Part shown: positions 1 through 9,368 of the stretch, piece by piece | Layout: each line of letters begins with the position of its first letter | How positions within the stretch are numbered: the first letter of the stretch is position 1 | NCBI RefSeq assembly: GCF_010587385.1 | Contig: NZ_CP047475.1 | Coordinates: 2,232,001-2,296,000, forward strand | Direction of reading: 5' to 3' | DNA from: Vibrio astriarenae | Lineage (GTDB): Bacteria > Pseudomonadota > Gammaproteobacteria > Enterobacterales > Vibrionaceae | DNA length: 64,000 nt | Made by a program: the position numbers and the translations under genes | The notes under the pieces: model-generated | Seen by the model: only the letters and a program-made list of their open reading frames with translations | The model's database searches: none | What the model was told of the DNA's origin: nothing

Positions 1-848
1 AGATGAAGATGAAATCGATGAACGCCAAATCGATTGGTAAGCTGCTTCCCGACTTTAAAACCATGTTCAAAAACACACGCAATATCATCGCATCTGCGCT
101 TACCGGTGTTGGCATAGGTGCAGTGCCCGGCATTGGTGAGGACATTGCTGCGTGGGTAGCCTATGGTATTTCCCGCAAAACCAGTAAAAAGCCGGAAACA
201 TTTGGTAAAGGAGCGCCTGAGGGAGTCATCTCCACCTCGACGGCGAACCAAGCCTGTGTAGGCGGCGCAATGATCCCACTACTCAGTCTCGGCATCCCAG
301 GCTCTCCACCAGCGGTAATGCTACTCGGCGCTCTTATGCTACATAACGTCGCGCCAGGCCCGATGCTTCTGAAAACCAACCCATCGTTTATTCCAGAAGT
401 AACGGCGATTCTTTTCGCTGCAGCAATTGCGATGTGGGTATGCGGCATGATTCTGTCTAAGCAGGTCATCCATATTCTTCGTATCCCGCAAACGCTGTTT
501 ATGCCTCTCATCGCGGTACTGTGTGTTATCGGCTCATTCGCTCTAGGGATGCGAGTCTTCAACCTTTATCTGATGGGCATTATCGGCATCATCTCCTACT
601 TCTTTATGAAACTAAAAGTGCCTATCGCGCCACTGGTCATCGGTGTGATTCTTGGACCTATGGCAGATACCTCGCTTAGAACCGGCCTTAAAACCACCGG
701 CGGTAGTTTGATGCCCATGATTGAGCGCCCTATTTCTCTTATTTTGGTGTGTGTGATTGTGATGATCATCTGTAGCCAAATCCCAGCGGTTAACCGTGGG
801 ATACGAACACTATTTAGCACCGTCAAAAACCGACTTGCGACATCTTAA
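1..848 (+). CDS. tctA: Tripartite tricarboxylate transporter permease TctA family (5' partial)
   Basis: C-terminal part of a large integral membrane permease; the reading frame enters from before the window, so the first Met at position 3 is internal. About 281 residues are visible. Two family-typical glycine/proline segments can be seen: GAVPGIGEDIAAW near visible residue 40 and a GIPGSPP stretch followed by LLGALML near residue 100. Several hydrophobic helices follow. TctA is the large permease of TctABC systems, which take up carboxylates with a periplasmic binding protein; the binding protein and small subunit would lie upstream, outside the window. The dehydrogenase starts 9 bp after the stop, so the two are probably co-transcribed. 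The carboxylate transported cannot be read from the sequence. Confidence 0.88.
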   Translation, partial: MKMKSMNAKSIGKLLPDFKTMFKNTRNIIASALTGVGIGAVPGIGEDIAAWVAYGISRKTSKKPETFGKGAPEGVISTSTANQACVGGAMIPLLSLGIPGSPPAVMLLGALMLHNVAPGPMLLKTNPSFIPEVTAILFAAAIAMWVCGMILSKQVIHILRIPQTLFMPLIAVLCVIGSFALGMRVFNLYLMGIIGIISYFFMKLKVPIAPLVIGVILGPMADTSLRTGLKTTGGSLMPMIERPISLILVCVIVMIICSQIPAVNRGIRTLFSTVKNRLATS

Positions 849-857
849 GGAAATTGT

Positions 858-1829
858 ATGAAAACCATTGTCTGCTTAGATGGCTACACACTAAACCCAG
901 GTGATAACCCTTGGGCTCCGATTGAGGCTCTGGGTGTATTTAAAGCCTATGACCGCAGCACAGGTGGCACTGAAGAAGTCATCGAAAGAGCCAAAAACGC
1001 GAGCATTATATTGACCAACAAGACACCGATTTGTAGGCAAGTGATTGACGCGTGTCCAGAGCTTGAGTGTATTGCGGTGCTTGCCACCGGCTACAACGTT
1101 GTCGACACCGAATATGCCAAGGAGAAGGGTATCCCAGTACTGAACGTGCCCGTCTATGGCACACAAACGGTCGCTGAAATGGTGTTCGCTCATATCTTCA
1201 ACTTCGCTCGAAACGTTAGCGCGATGAGTGATGATGTGAAGCAAAATCTTGGCTGGAGTAGAAACCAAGATTGGACCTACTGGCTAACACCACAACTGGA
1301 GTTATCGGGTAAAACTCTGGGGATCGTCGGCTTTGGCAATATTGGTCAGCAAGTAGGGGCGATTGGCTCGGCTTTTGGTATGAACGTCATCGCTCATGAT
1401 GAGTTTAATCGCCAAGATCCTAGCTACCCTCATCAAAAGGTAGCGCTAGAGACGTTATTAACTCAATCTGATTTCGTGTCACTGCACTGCCCCGCCCTGC
1501 CCACCACAGAGAACATGATCAATTCAGCCACGCTACAAAAAATGAAGCAGAGTGCGTTTTTGATCAATACCTCTCGCGGGCAGCTGGTTGATGAGGAGGC
1601 GTTGGCAAAGGTGCTCAACCAGGGCGCGATTTCAGGCGCTGCGTTGGATACGTTATGGCAAGAGCCTCCGGCGAAGAACAACCCGTTGCTGACAGCAAGC
1701 AACTGTGTCATTACGCCACACATCTCATGGGCTACACTCGATGCCAGACAGCGTATCATGTCGATGGTTGCTGGTAATATCCAAAGCTACCTTGACGGTA
1801 CCCCAGTCAATGTCGTCAACCCCGCATAG
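858..1829 (+). CDS. D-2-hydroxyacid dehydrogenase (glycerate dehydrogenase-like)
   Basis: NAD-dependent D-isomer-specific 2-hydroxyacid dehydrogenase of 323 residues, normal for the family. The Rossmann nucleotide loop GFGNIG is at residues 158-163, and the expected catalytic triad is present: Arg240 in NTSRG, Glu269 in WQEPP and His288 in TPHIS. An AGGA ribosome site overlaps the preceding transporter stop, and the 9-bp gap suggests one operon. Family members reduce hydroxypyruvate, glyoxylate or related 2-oxoacids; the neighbouring carboxylate transporter suggests use of an imported 2-hydroxyacid, which is inference. The overall pattern resembles HprA-type enzymes, but the substrate is not certain. 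Confidence 0.87.
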   Translation: MKTIVCLDGYTLNPGDNPWAPIEALGVFKAYDRSTGGTEEVIERAKNASIILTNKTPICRQVIDACPELECIAVLATGYNVVDTEYAKEKGIPVLNVPVYGTQTVAEMVFAHIFNFARNVSAMSDDVKQNLGWSRNQDWTYWLTPQLELSGKTLGIVGFGNIGQQVGAIGSAFGMNVIAHDEFNRQDPSYPHQKVALETLLTQSDFVSLHCPALPTTENMINSATLQKMKQSAFLINTSRGQLVDEEALAKVLNQGAISGAALDTLWQEPPAKNNPLLTASNCVITPHISWATLDARQRIMSMVAGNIQSYLDGTPVNVVNPA

Positions 1830-1902
1830 GCACCCGTGATGCCTTATCAGCACTCAATTATCTTTGACTTTTTTGACCGTATCGAAGTCTGAGACGCCTA
1901 GA

Positions 1903-1938
1903 TAATAAAAAAGGGTTAAAGCCTAGGCTTCAACCCTT
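1903..1938 (-). terminator. Rho-independent terminator of pgm
   Basis: On the minus strand an AAGGGTT/AACCCTT stem extended by AAGCC/GGCTT is followed by a run of T. It lies about 30 bp beyond the pgm stop. On the plus strand the hairpin is not followed by a T-run, so it is a weak stop for the dehydrogenase gene. Confidence 0.75.
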
Positions 1939-1969
1939 TCACTCGTATGCATTTTCTGCGGTAAGGCTA

Positions 1970-3616
1970 CTAGAGGCCAGCCTCAGCAAATACCTGATTC
2001 ACAATTTCTTGCGCTTCCGCTTCGATCTGCTTCAAGTGGTCTTCGCCTTTAAAGCTTTCACAGTAGATCTTGTAGATGTCTTCTGTACCTGATGGACGAG
2101 CAGCAAACCAACCGTTTTCGGTAGTTACTTTAAGGCCACCGATCGCAGCACCATTGCCTGGAGCATGCGTTAGGCGCGCAGTGATTGCATCACCAGCAAG
2201 CGTTTCTGCTGATACCATCTCTGGAGATAGCTTCTTAAGAACATCCTTTTGCGGGCCATTAGCGACAGCTTGAATGCGGTTATATTTAGATTCACCGTGC
2301 TTAGCAGCCAGCTCTTCGTAGTACTTTTGTGGGTTCTTACCGGTTACTGCTGTAATTTCTGCAGCCAGTAGACATAAGATAATACCATCTTTGTCCGTTG
2401 ACCAAGGCGTGCCGTCTTTACGCAGGAATGATGCACCCGCGCTCTCTTCACCACCAAAGCCGAACTTACCAGAGTAAAGACCATCAACAAACCATTTAAA
2501 GCCCACTGGGACTTCACACAGTTCGCGGCCTAGATCAGCGACAACGCGGTCAATAAGTGCACTTGATACCAGGGTTTTACCTACTGCGACATCTTTCGCC
2601 CAACCTTCACGATGACGGTATAGGTAATCAATACACACCGCTAGGAAGTGGTTAGGGTTCATCAGACCTTTCGGTGTCACGATACCATGACGGTCGTAAT
2701 CTGGGTCGTTGCCGAATGCCAAGTCGTATTCATCTTTTAGTGCAAGCAAGCCTGCCATCGCGTATGGCGAAGAACAGTCCATGCGTACCACACCGTCTTT
2801 GTCTAGCGACATAAACTGGAAGCTAGGATCGATTGCCTCACTCACTAGCGTCAGGTTTAAGTTGTACGCTTTCGCAATTTGACGCCAATAATCGATACCG
2901 CTGCCACCTAGTGGGTCAACACCAATTTTTAGATCAGCATTCTGAATCGCTTCCATGTTGATCACATTGGTCAAATCCGCCACGTATGGTGCAACAAGGT
3001 CTTTCTCAACGAACAACTCTGATGCTTTTGCATCAGCAAGCTTCATGCGCTTCACGCCTTGCAGGCCCTCAGCAATCAGTTGATTAGCGCGGTCCTCAAT
3101 CGCCTGAGTTAACTCACCTTCAGCTGGGCCACCGTGTACAGGGTTGTACTTGATGCCACCATCTTGCGGCGGGTTATGGGATGGAGTAATCACGATACCA
3201 TCGGCTTTAGCATCACTCTCTAGGTTGTGAGTAAGAATAGCGTGAGAGACACCTGGGGTCGGTGTGTAACCATTATCAGCTTGAGCGATAACTTGAACGC
3301 CATTGGCTACTAAAACTTCAACCACGCTTGAGAATGCTGGCTCGGATAGGGCGTGAGTGTCTTTACCGACAAACATTGGACCTGTTGTTCCGTGTTCAGC
3401 ACGCACTTCCGCTACCGCTTGTGCGATCGCCAGAATGTGGTTTTCATTAAATGTAGATTTATCTGCCGTACCACGGTGACCAGATGTACCGAACTGAACC
3501 TTGTGTTCTAGGTTAGCGGCTTCTGGTTGAAGTAAGTAGTAGTTAGAAACTAGGGCAGGAATGTTGTGCAGGTCTTCTTGCAAAGCCTTTTGTCCCGCAC
3601 GAGGGTGCATAGCCAT
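1970..3616 (-). CDS. pgm: Phosphoglucomutase, alpha-D-glucose phosphate-specific
   Basis: Interconverts glucose 1-phosphate and glucose 6-phosphate in the cytoplasm, linking glycolysis to glycogen and cell-envelope sugar synthesis. The 548-residue length fits the bacterial family. The phosphoserine loop TPSHNP puts the catalytic Ser at residue 146, the metal-binding loop DPDYDRH is at residues 304-310, and a GGEESAG sugar-binding loop follows. The start is supported by AGGA 8 bp upstream. The gene lies 89 bp after seqA, the same order as in Escherichia coli, but a strong hairpin with a T-run sits in the gap, so pgm expression may depend on readthrough or on a promoter inside the gap. Confidence 0.96.
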   Translation of the reverse strand: MAMHPRAGQKALQEDLHNIPALVSNYYLLQPEAANLEHKVQFGTSGHRGTADKSTFNENHILAIAQAVAEVRAEHGTTGPMFVGKDTHALSEPAFSSVVEVLVANGVQVIAQADNGYTPTPGVSHAILTHNLESDAKADGIVITPSHNPPQDGGIKYNPVHGGPAEGELTQAIEDRANQLIAEGLQGVKRMKLADAKASELFVEKDLVAPYVADLTNVINMEAIQNADLKIGVDPLGGSGIDYWRQIAKAYNLNLTLVSEAIDPSFQFMSLDKDGVVRMDCSSPYAMAGLLALKDEYDLAFGNDPDYDRHGIVTPKGLMNPNHFLAVCIDYLYRHREGWAKDVAVGKTLVSSALIDRVVADLGRELCEVPVGFKWFVDGLYSGKFGFGGEESAGASFLRKDGTPWSTDKDGIILCLLAAEITAVTGKNPQKYYEELAAKHGESKYNRIQAVANGPQKDVLKKLSPEMVSAETLAGDAITARLTHAPGNGAAIGGLKVTTENGWFAARPSGTEDIYKIYCESFKGEDHLKQIEAEAQEIVNQVFAEAGL

Positions 3617-3640
3617 TTCGACATCCTTTCTTTAATAACG

Positions 3641-3692
3641 AAAAAACAAAAAACCTCATAATACTGATGTTTATAATCGTATTATGAGGTTT
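3641..3692 (-). terminator. Strong hairpin with T-run between seqA and pgm (terminator or attenuator)
   Basis: A perfect 14-bp inverted repeat (3651-3664 with 3679-3692, arms beginning AAACCTCATAATAC) lies just after the seqA stop. On the minus strand it is followed by TTTTTTGTTTTTT. It ends only about 25 bp before the pgm start codon, so it looks like a Rho-independent terminator inside the seqA-pgm unit. A weak promoter-like TTGGAC-N18-TTATAA also overlaps the hairpin. Confidence 0.7.
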
Positions 3693-3705
3693 GTGTCCAA
3701 TTTCT

Positions 3706-4260
3706 TTAAATTGACAGTGTGACTTTTTCAATCAAGTCTGCTGGGAAACTCATTCTCACCATCAACTGCTCAACCATCTGACGTTTGCGGCTGGTATTGT
3801 TGTTGGTTATCACCCAGAACGGTGTGTTTGGAATCGCTTTCGGTTTGGTTGTCTTGCCACCTTCCAGCAAAGTTTGTTCGTTCTCAGCAAAGTAGACTCG
3901 CTTACGGCCTTTAACCTGCATCGCTTCCGAAAAGTCAGCTGGATTGAGAGTATATAGCGTTGATAGAACTAGCATAAAGCGATCAATCGCTTTCTTCAGG
4001 CCAGCAAACTCATCTGAAATAAGCAGTGAGCGCATCTCCTTGATGCTATCTACACCGTTGACGCGCCCAGCATCCTTACTGACTACGATACCTTGTGGCT
4101 GCTCTACCGGCTCAGCTGCTACCTGCACAATCGGTGCAGTTTGTTGTTCCCCATCGACTTTTAGCAGACGTCGTAAAATGTCTGACGCACTCTCACCGAT
4201 ATGTTGGGTTTGGCTAGCAATGTAGCGGTAAAGATCCTCATCAACCTCAATTGTTTTCAT
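3706..4260 (-). CDS. seqA: Negative modulator of replication initiation SeqA
   Basis: Binds hemimethylated GATC sites, sequesters newly replicated oriC and organises new DNA behind the fork. The protein has 184 residues, close to the E. coli 181. The N-terminal segment, beginning MKTIEVDEDLYRYIA, matches the multimerisation domain. The C-terminal part carries the DNA-binding stretch WVITNNNTSRKRQM around residues 154-167, with the Asn/Thr/Arg residues expected to contact methyl-GATC. The central linker is rich in Gln, Val and Pro. It is divergent from ybfF and upstream of pgm, the conserved enterobacterial and Vibrio arrangement. Confidence 0.96.
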   Translation of the reverse strand: MKTIEVDEDLYRYIASQTQHIGESASDILRRLLKVDGEQQTAPIVQVAAEPVEQPQGIVVSKDAGRVNGVDSIKEMRSLLISDEFAGLKKAIDRFMLVLSTLYTLNPADFSEAMQVKGRKRVYFAENEQTLLEGGKTTKPKAIPNTPFWVITNNNTSRKRQMVEQLMVRMSFPADLIEKVTLSI

Positions 4261-4364
4261 TCGCTTTTCACAATCTCAATGTTTAAACTCTGAGGAATTA
4301 TACCCAAGTCAACCCAAGATGCTAGGGATGATCCTGCAAATAACACCATCATAAAAAGAAAACT

Positions 4365-5138
4365 ATGGATAAACTGCTCAACTACAAAATTCAAGGAAAC
4401 GGCGAACCCCTCCTTCTTGTACATGGCCTGTTCGGTAGCCTTGATAACCTCGGGCTACTAGCACGAGGTCTACAAGAACGCTATCAAGTGATCAGCGTTG
4501 ATCTGCGAAATCACGGACGATCATTCCATTCAAAAGACCACTCTTATGCCAGCATGGCGGGCGATATTAGCGCACTTTTAGATCATCTCGGCATTCATCA
4601 GTGCATTGTCGTTGGCCATTCAATGGGCGGCAAAGTGGCGATGAAATTGGCAAGTACGCAACCAGAGCGTGTGAAACAGCTGGTTGTAATGGATATGTCT
4701 CCCGTCGCCTACCAAACGCATCGTCACGACAATGTGTTTTCCGGCCTTCAGGCCGTCAATGAGCGGCGTCCAAAATCTCGAAAAGAAGCGATGGTGATTC
4801 TTCAACAACATATCGAGATTGATGGCGTACGGCAGTTTCTCTCGAAATCGATGTACACCCAAGATGGCGTTATAGTCTGGGGCTTCAATGTGGATACATT
4901 ACTGGAGCAGTACCAAGACATCGTCGGTTGGTCACAAGGTCAGCCCTATTCTAAACCTACCTTGTTTATGAAAGGAGCTGACTCTGACTATATTTCTGCA
5001 GAGCACCAACCACAAATCAAAGCTCAGTTCCCCTTGGCAAAAGCTCACATTATCGCCAACACAGGACACTGGCTGCATGCAGAGAAACCTGCGGAAGTCC
5101 TTAGAGCAATCACCAAGTTCCTAGATAAATCAAAGTAA
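4365..5138 (+). CDS. ybfF: Alpha/beta-hydrolase esterase YbfF
   Basis: Cytoplasmic alpha/beta-hydrolase of 257 residues. The nucleophile elbow GHSMGG puts Ser at residue 86, an HGLFGS oxyanion-hole segment is at residues 20-25, the acid is Asp206 or Asp208, and the catalytic His is residue 235 in NTGHWLHAE. YbfF of E. coli is an esterase on short acyl esters and acyl-CoAs; the physiological substrate is not known. Its position next to seqA, divergently transcribed, is conserved and supports the assignment. The ribosome site is weak, with only purines (AAAAGAAAA) before ATG. Confidence 0.9.
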   Translation: MDKLLNYKIQGNGEPLLLVHGLFGSLDNLGLLARGLQERYQVISVDLRNHGRSFHSKDHSYASMAGDISALLDHLGIHQCIVVGHSMGGKVAMKLASTQPERVKQLVVMDMSPVAYQTHRHDNVFSGLQAVNERRPKSRKEAMVILQQHIEIDGVRQFLSKSMYTQDGVIVWGFNVDTLLEQYQDIVGWSQGQPYSKPTLFMKGADSDYISAEHQPQIKAQFPLAKAHIIANTGHWLHAEKPAEVLRAITKFLDKSK

Positions 5139-5242
5139 CTTCTTTCCTTTTTAATCTATGTATTATTGTTAAACAGGAATCATTAACTTTAGTGGATAAC
5201 AGTGGTATAGTGCGCCCAAGCAATTTGGCATAAAGGGAAAGT

Positions 5243-5461
5243 ATGCTCTACGACTACATGAACGTGTTGGAATCCATTGGTTTAGACCTCCTATTTGCAG
5301 CGATCTTCTTCTTGATCGGTATGGCAATAAAGGACGTACTCAAACAGGCTAATGTTCCACCCTTTGGTCGTCGTATTGTCTGGCTTGTGCTCTTTTTGGG
5401 TTGTGCTGGATTTATCGCAAAAGGGATTATCCAAATCAGCTGGGAAGGGACTGGACTCTGA
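5243..5461 (+). CDS. DUF2788 domain small inner-membrane protein
   Basis: A 72-residue protein with two hydrophobic segments (about residues 13-30 and 45-64) joined by a short charged loop containing a VPPFGRR turn. This matches the DUF2788 family, which is found between ybfF and fldA in Vibrio and relatives. An AAGGGAAAG ribosome site precedes the ATG by a good distance. No function is known. It may be co-transcribed with fldA, which starts 76 bp downstream. Confidence 0.85.
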   Translation: MLYDYMNVLESIGLDLLFAAIFFLIGMAIKDVLKQANVPPFGRRIVWLVLFLGCAGFIAKGIIQISWEGTGL

Positions 5462-5537
5462 GTTCATCAACACATTGCAGATGTATTCCAATGTGGCCCT
5501 ATTTAGCCAACACTAAACAAACAAAGGTAGAGAATCT

Positions 5538-6071
5538 ATGGCAAGTGTAGGTATCTTTTTCGGCAGCGATACAGGTAACACTGAAGCTGTTGCTAAGATG
5601 ATTCAAAAGCAACTAGGTAAACAACTGATTCACGTACAAGATATCGCGAAGAGTAGTAAAGAAGATGTCGATAACTTCGACCTACTGCTACTTGGTATCC
5701 CGACTTGGTACTACGGTGAAGCTCAGTGTGATTGGGACGACTTTTTCCCAGAGCTAGAGCAAGTGGATTTCTCTACTAAACTTGTGGCTATCTTCGGTTG
5801 TGGAGACCAAGAAGACTACGCTGAGTACTTCTGTGATGCGATGGGCACAGTGCGTGATATTGTTGAAGCGAAGGGCGGTACTATCCTTGGTCAAACATCA
5901 ACAGACGGCTACGAGTTCGAAGCATCTAAAGCACTTGTTGAAGGCGACGATTCTCAGTTTGTTGGTCTGTGTATCGACGAAGATCGTCAACCAGAGCTGA
6001 CTGAAGAGCGCGTTAACAACTGGTGTAAGCAACTATTTGAAGAGATGTGCCTAGCAGAGCTAGCTGACTAA
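5538..6071 (+). CDS. fldA: Flavodoxin I
   Basis: Small FMN-binding electron carrier of 177 residues, normal for long-chain flavodoxins. The FMN phosphate loop SDTGNTE is near residues 9-15 (GSDTGNTEAVAK). The PTWYYGEAQCDWDD segment around residue 55 and FGCGDQEDYAEYF near residue 93 supply the isoalloxazine-flanking aromatics. In E. coli, FldA feeds electrons to IspG/IspH, methionine synthase and ribonucleotide reductase activation. The fldA-fur neighbourhood is conserved. A clear AGGTAGAG ribosome site precedes the start, and a strong terminator follows 23 bp after the stop. Confidence 0.97.
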   Translation: MASVGIFFGSDTGNTEAVAKMIQKQLGKQLIHVQDIAKSSKEDVDNFDLLLLGIPTWYYGEAQCDWDDFFPELEQVDFSTKLVAIFGCGDQEDYAEYFCDAMGTVRDIVEAKGGTILGQTSTDGYEFEASKALVEGDDSQFVGLCIDEDRQPELTEERVNNWCKQLFEEMCLAELAD

Positions 6072-6094
6072 TCTGACTTAGATTGCATTAAAAG

Positions 6095-6121
6095 CCCAAG
6101 CCTCACTGCTTGGGTTTTTTT
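6095..6121 (+). terminator. Rho-independent terminator after fldA
   Basis: A CCCAAGC/GCTTGGG stem with a 6-base loop is followed by seven T, just after the fldA stop. Confidence 0.9.
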
Positions 6122-6160
6122 GTATCTAACTGTGTATGACCATTCACAATTTAGTCATAG

Positions 6161-6634
6161 TTAGGCTTCCCTATGCTGCGGTTTCTTCCGAATATAAAGC
6201 TTGCGTTCTACCTCGGCGACAACCTCACCTGAGCGATCTTTTACATGTACGACAAACTCTGGAAAGCACTTTTCACCTGTCGAAGTTAGCGCCCAAATTT
6301 CATCGAGTTGCTGCTGACTCAACTCAAAATCCGCGTACAGATCTGTGCCACCTGGTTTAATAAAGTTGATGCTTGCCTCTTTATCCCAAACATAATACTT
6401 TGGCCCCAAAATCCCCATTAACATCAAAGCGTAAACAGGATCGGTAAGAGAAAACATACTGCCGCCATATTGTGTTCGATTGGCATTCTTGTTCCACCAA
6501 CGTAGCTTTAAACGCATTTTTACCTGGCGAAAATCATCACTGATCGAAATGATTTTAATGCCTGCCCCCCAAAAAGGTGGCCATATGTTTAGAGCGAAGC
6601 GAACTACATTGGGTTTATAAATCTTGTCGAACAT
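6161..6634 (-). CDS. DUF4442 hotdog-fold protein (thioesterase-like)
   Basis: A 157-residue protein read as a DUF4442 member of the hotdog thioesterase superfamily. The NRTQYGGSMFSLTDPVYAL segment around residues 52-70 resembles the central helix of PaaI-type hotdog proteins, where a polar residue activates water. The C-terminal half (VVHVKDRSGEVVAEVERKLYI) is the usual terminal beta-strand pair. Its acyl substrate, if any, is unknown. The gene is divergent from fur and stands alone between two plus-strand genes. Confidence 0.8.
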   Translation of the reverse strand: MFDKIYKPNVVRFALNIWPPFWGAGIKIISISDDFRQVKMRLKLRWWNKNANRTQYGGSMFSLTDPVYALMLMGILGPKYYVWDKEASINFIKPGGTDLYADFELSQQQLDEIWALTSTGEKCFPEFVVHVKDRSGEVVAEVERKLYIRKKPQHREA

Positions 6635-6830
6635 ATCGAGATAAATCTAACTGTCTACATTTGTTACACAATTGTAACTCATCAGACCAGCTGTCGCACT
6701 TTTATCTACTCGAATTTTAGACTTCGGTTTATCCCTTTGAAGTTCAAGGTTTATTGTTTTCCTCGCTTGCCATATAATCGAGACATAACTAAATTCATGT
6801 GAAAGATGAAGATCGTCAACAGGAACGTAT

Positions 6831-7277
6831 ATGCCGGACAATAATAAAGCCTTAAAGGATGCAGGTCTTAAAGTCACCCTGCCTAGGTTAAAAATATTAG
6901 AACTACTGCAGCAACCAGATTGTCAGCATATCAGCGCTGAAGACTTATACAAAAAGCTCATCGATTTAGGCGAAGAGATTGGCCTCGCTACCGTCTATCG
7001 CGTACTTAACCAATTTGATGATGCAGGTATCGTAACGCGTCACCATTTTGAAGGCGGAAAGTCTGTCTTTGAACTGGCAACACAACACCACCATGATCAC
7101 CTTGTGTGTCTTGATTGTGGTGAAGTCATCGAGTTTTCAGATGAAGTCATTGAGCAGCGTCAAAATGAAATCGCTCAGAACTACAATATGACGTTGACGA
7201 ACCATAGCTTATATCTCTACGGCAAAAGCCATAACAGTGCTTGTAAGACTGATCCAAACTACCACAAAAAGAAATAA
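6831..7277 (+). CDS. fur: Ferric uptake regulator Fur
   Basis: Iron-dependent repressor of 148 residues. The winged-helix DNA-binding domain spans residues 1-80, with the recognition helix around TVYRVLNQF (54-62). The metal-sensing site is in His33, Glu81 and the HHHDH run at 86-90. Cys93 and Cys96 form the first cysteine pair. The second pair is incomplete: position 133, a Cys in E. coli Fur, is Ser here, while Cys138 remains. The start is supported by AGGAA 6 bp upstream. A TATAAT box at 6773-6778 is a plausible -10. A terminator follows the gene. Confidence 0.97.
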   Translation: MPDNNKALKDAGLKVTLPRLKILELLQQPDCQHISAEDLYKKLIDLGEEIGLATVYRVLNQFDDAGIVTRHHFEGGKSVFELATQHHHDHLVCLDCGEVIEFSDEVIEQRQNEIAQNYNMTLTNHSLYLYGKSHNSACKTDPNYHKKK

Positions 7278-7310
7278 CCTCTCTTTCCCAAGGTAGACCG
7301 AGTGACAAAG

Positions 7311-7332
7311 CCAGCAGCAATGCTGGTTTTTT
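7311..7332 (+). terminator. Rho-independent terminator after fur
   Basis: A CCAGCA/TGCTGG stem with a GCAA tetraloop is followed by six T. Confidence 0.88.
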
Positions 7333-7466
7333 ACGTAGTGGCGCTAATAATTAGGTAAAACATTGCCCTTTACATCCCAGGAAGCGCTATCTTTTCTCGA
7401 AAATGCACGGTTTATTATTTCTGTGCTATCATACTGCGCTTTCAAAATACCCGAAGAGATCTTACC

Positions 7467-8057
7467 TTGAGTCAACAGATTAAATTACTCGTTGGTCTAG
7501 CGAACCCTGGACCTGAATATGCTAAGACACGTCACAATGCTGGGGCGTGGGTAGTTGAAGAGTTAGCGCGCTCAAACAATGTGATCCTAAAGAATGAAGC
7601 GAAATTCTTTGGATACACTGGACGCATTATGCTCAATGGTGAAGATCTCCGCCTGCTGATCCCAACCACTTTTATGAACCTATCTGGTAAAGCAATCGCA
7701 GCACTTGCTAAGTTTTATCAAATCAAGCCTGAAGAGATCATGGTGGCACACGATGAACTTGATCTTCCGCCAGGAGTCGCTAAGTTCAAAAAAGGGGGGG
7801 GACACGGAGGCCATAATGGTCTGCGTGATACCATCAGTAAACTCGGGAATAACAAAGAATTTTACCGTCTCAGAATTGGCATTGGCCATCCTGGACACAA
7901 AGATAAAGTATCAGGTTATGTGTTAGGCAAAGCACCAGCAAAAGAACAAGAGTGTCTTGACGCTGTTGTTGACGAATCCGTTCGCTGCTTAGATATCCTT
8001 ATTAAGGATGGCCTAACTAAAGCACAAAACCGCTTACACACGTTCAAAGCTGAATAA
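7467..8057 (+). CDS. pth: Peptidyl-tRNA hydrolase
   Basis: Cleaves peptidyl-tRNA that falls off ribosomes, recycling tRNA; essential in most bacteria. It has 196 residues. The N-terminal [19 protein letters not shown] segment carries the catalytic His at residue 23, and HDELDLPPG near residue 95 holds the conserved Asp. The start codon is TTG; no ATG or GTG nearby would keep the conserved [15 protein letters not shown] beginning. An A6-G8 homopolymer lies inside the coding region at 7788-7801 (encoding KKGGG), a potential slippage site. The gene sits 10 bp before ychF, the usual pth-ychF pair. Confidence 0.96.
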   Translation: MSQQIKLLVGLANPGPEYAKTRHNAGAWVVEELARSNNVILKNEAKFFGYTGRIMLNGEDLRLLIPTTFMNLSGKAIAALAKFYQIKPEEIMVAHDELDLPPGVAKFKKGGGHGGHNGLRDTISKLGNNKEFYRLRIGIGHPGHKDKVSGYVLGKAPAKEQECLDAVVDESVRCLDILIKDGLTKAQNRLHTFKAE

Positions 8058-8067
8058 GGTTACTATC

Positions 8068-9159
8068 ATGGGTTTTAAATGTGGCATCGTTGGTCTACCA
8101 AACGTAGGTAAGTCAACTCTGTTTAACGCACTCACTAAAGCGGGTATCGAAGCCGCTAACTTCCCTTTCTGTACTATCGAGCCAAACACGGGCGTAGTAC
8201 CTGTGCCAGATCTACGTCTAGATGCTCTAGCAAAGATCGTTAACCCACAGAAGGTTCTTCCGACAACGATGGAGTTCGTGGATATCGCTGGTCTGGTTGC
8301 GGGTGCATCACGTGGTGAAGGTCTGGGTAACAAATTCCTAGCAAACATCCGTGAAACTGATGCGATTGGTCACGTTGTTCGTTGTTTCGAGAACGAGAAT
8401 ATTGTTCACGTTGCAGGTAAAGTGTCACCAATCGAAGATATCGAGGTGATCAACCTTGAACTTGCTATGGCTGACCTTGATTCATGTGAGCGTGCTATCC
8501 AGCGTAATGCTAAGAAAGCAAAAGGTGGCGATAAAGACGCTAAATTTGAGCTAACAGTCCTTGAAAAGCTACTACCTGTTCTAACTGAAGGCGGCATGGC
8601 ACGTACGGTTGAGCTTGCTAAAGAAGAGCTAGCAGCCGTTGGTTACCTTAACTTCCTAACGCTAAAGCCAACAATGTACATCGCTAACGTGAACGAAGAT
8701 GGTTTTGAAGATAACCCATACCTAGATGCAGTGCGTGAGTTCGCAGCGAAAGAGAACAATGTGGTTGTTCCAGTTTGTGCAGCTATCGAATCTGAGCTTT
8801 CAGAGCTTGATGACGAAGATCGTGAAGAGTTCCTTGCTGACATGGGTATTGAAGAACCAGGCCTTAACCGTGTTATCCGTTCTGGTTACGATCTACTTAC
8901 ACTGCAAACATACTTCACTGCAGGCGTAAAAGAAGTACGTGCATGGACTATCCCTGTCGGTGCAACAGCGCCTCAGTCAGCGGGTAAGATCCATACAGAC
9001 TTTGAAAAAGGCTTTATCCGCGCTGAAGTTGTCGGTTATGACGACTTTATCGAATTTAACGGTGAAAGTGGTGCTAAAGATGCTGGTAAATGGCGTCTAG
9101 AAGGTAAAGATTACATTGTAAAAGATGGCGATGTGATTCACTTCCGCTTCAACGTTTAA
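8068..9159 (+). CDS. ychF: Redox-regulated ATPase YchF (Obg family)
   Basis: OBG-family P-loop NTPase of 363 residues. The G1 loop GLPNVGKST is at residues 9-17, DIAG supplies G3, and the G4 position reads ANVNE instead of NKxD, the change that makes YchF/OLA1 proteins prefer ATP. A TGS-like C-terminal domain ends in [10 protein letters not shown]. It associates with ribosomes and modulates the oxidative stress response in E. coli. It is translated just after pth, with AAGG before the ATG. Codon use is strongly biased to the preferred Vibrio set, suggesting high expression. Confidence 0.97.
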   Translation: MGFKCGIVGLPNVGKSTLFNALTKAGIEAANFPFCTIEPNTGVVPVPDLRLDALAKIVNPQKVLPTTMEFVDIAGLVAGASRGEGLGNKFLANIRETDAIGHVVRCFENENIVHVAGKVSPIEDIEVINLELAMADLDSCERAIQRNAKKAKGGDKDAKFELTVLEKLLPVLTEGGMARTVELAKEELAAVGYLNFLTLKPTMYIANVNEDGFEDNPYLDAVREFAAKENNVVVPVCAAIESELSELDDEDREEFLADMGIEEPGLNRVIRSGYDLLTLQTYFTAGVKEVRAWTIPVGATAPQSAGKIHTDFEKGFIRAEVVGYDDFIEFNGESGAKDAGKWRLEGKDYIVKDGDVIHFRFNV

Positions 9160-9184
9160 GCTAAGCGTTTAAAATACCATCAAA

Positions 9185-9209
9185 CAGTCAGCAATTGCTG
9201 GCTGTTTTT
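9185..9209 (+). terminator. Rho-independent terminator after ychF
   Basis: A CAGTCAGC/GCTGGCTG stem with one G-T pair and an AATT loop is followed by TTTTT. Confidence 0.85.
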
Positions 9210-9368
9210 ATATGTGCTCAAAATATCCGTTCGTAATTTACTATCAACCTTCAAACATTTAACTGAGATTTATCTGCAAGAATAACGACAGTTTTAGATC
9301 ACAAATACGCCTCTTTGTTTAAAAAGAAAGCGAACGATTGATTTACGCAAATTTTCTCCAAAAAACTA

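Noticed and set aside
6647..6877. 76-codon minus-strand frame over the fur promoter
   Set aside because: Covers the fur -10 region and fur start; no independent support.
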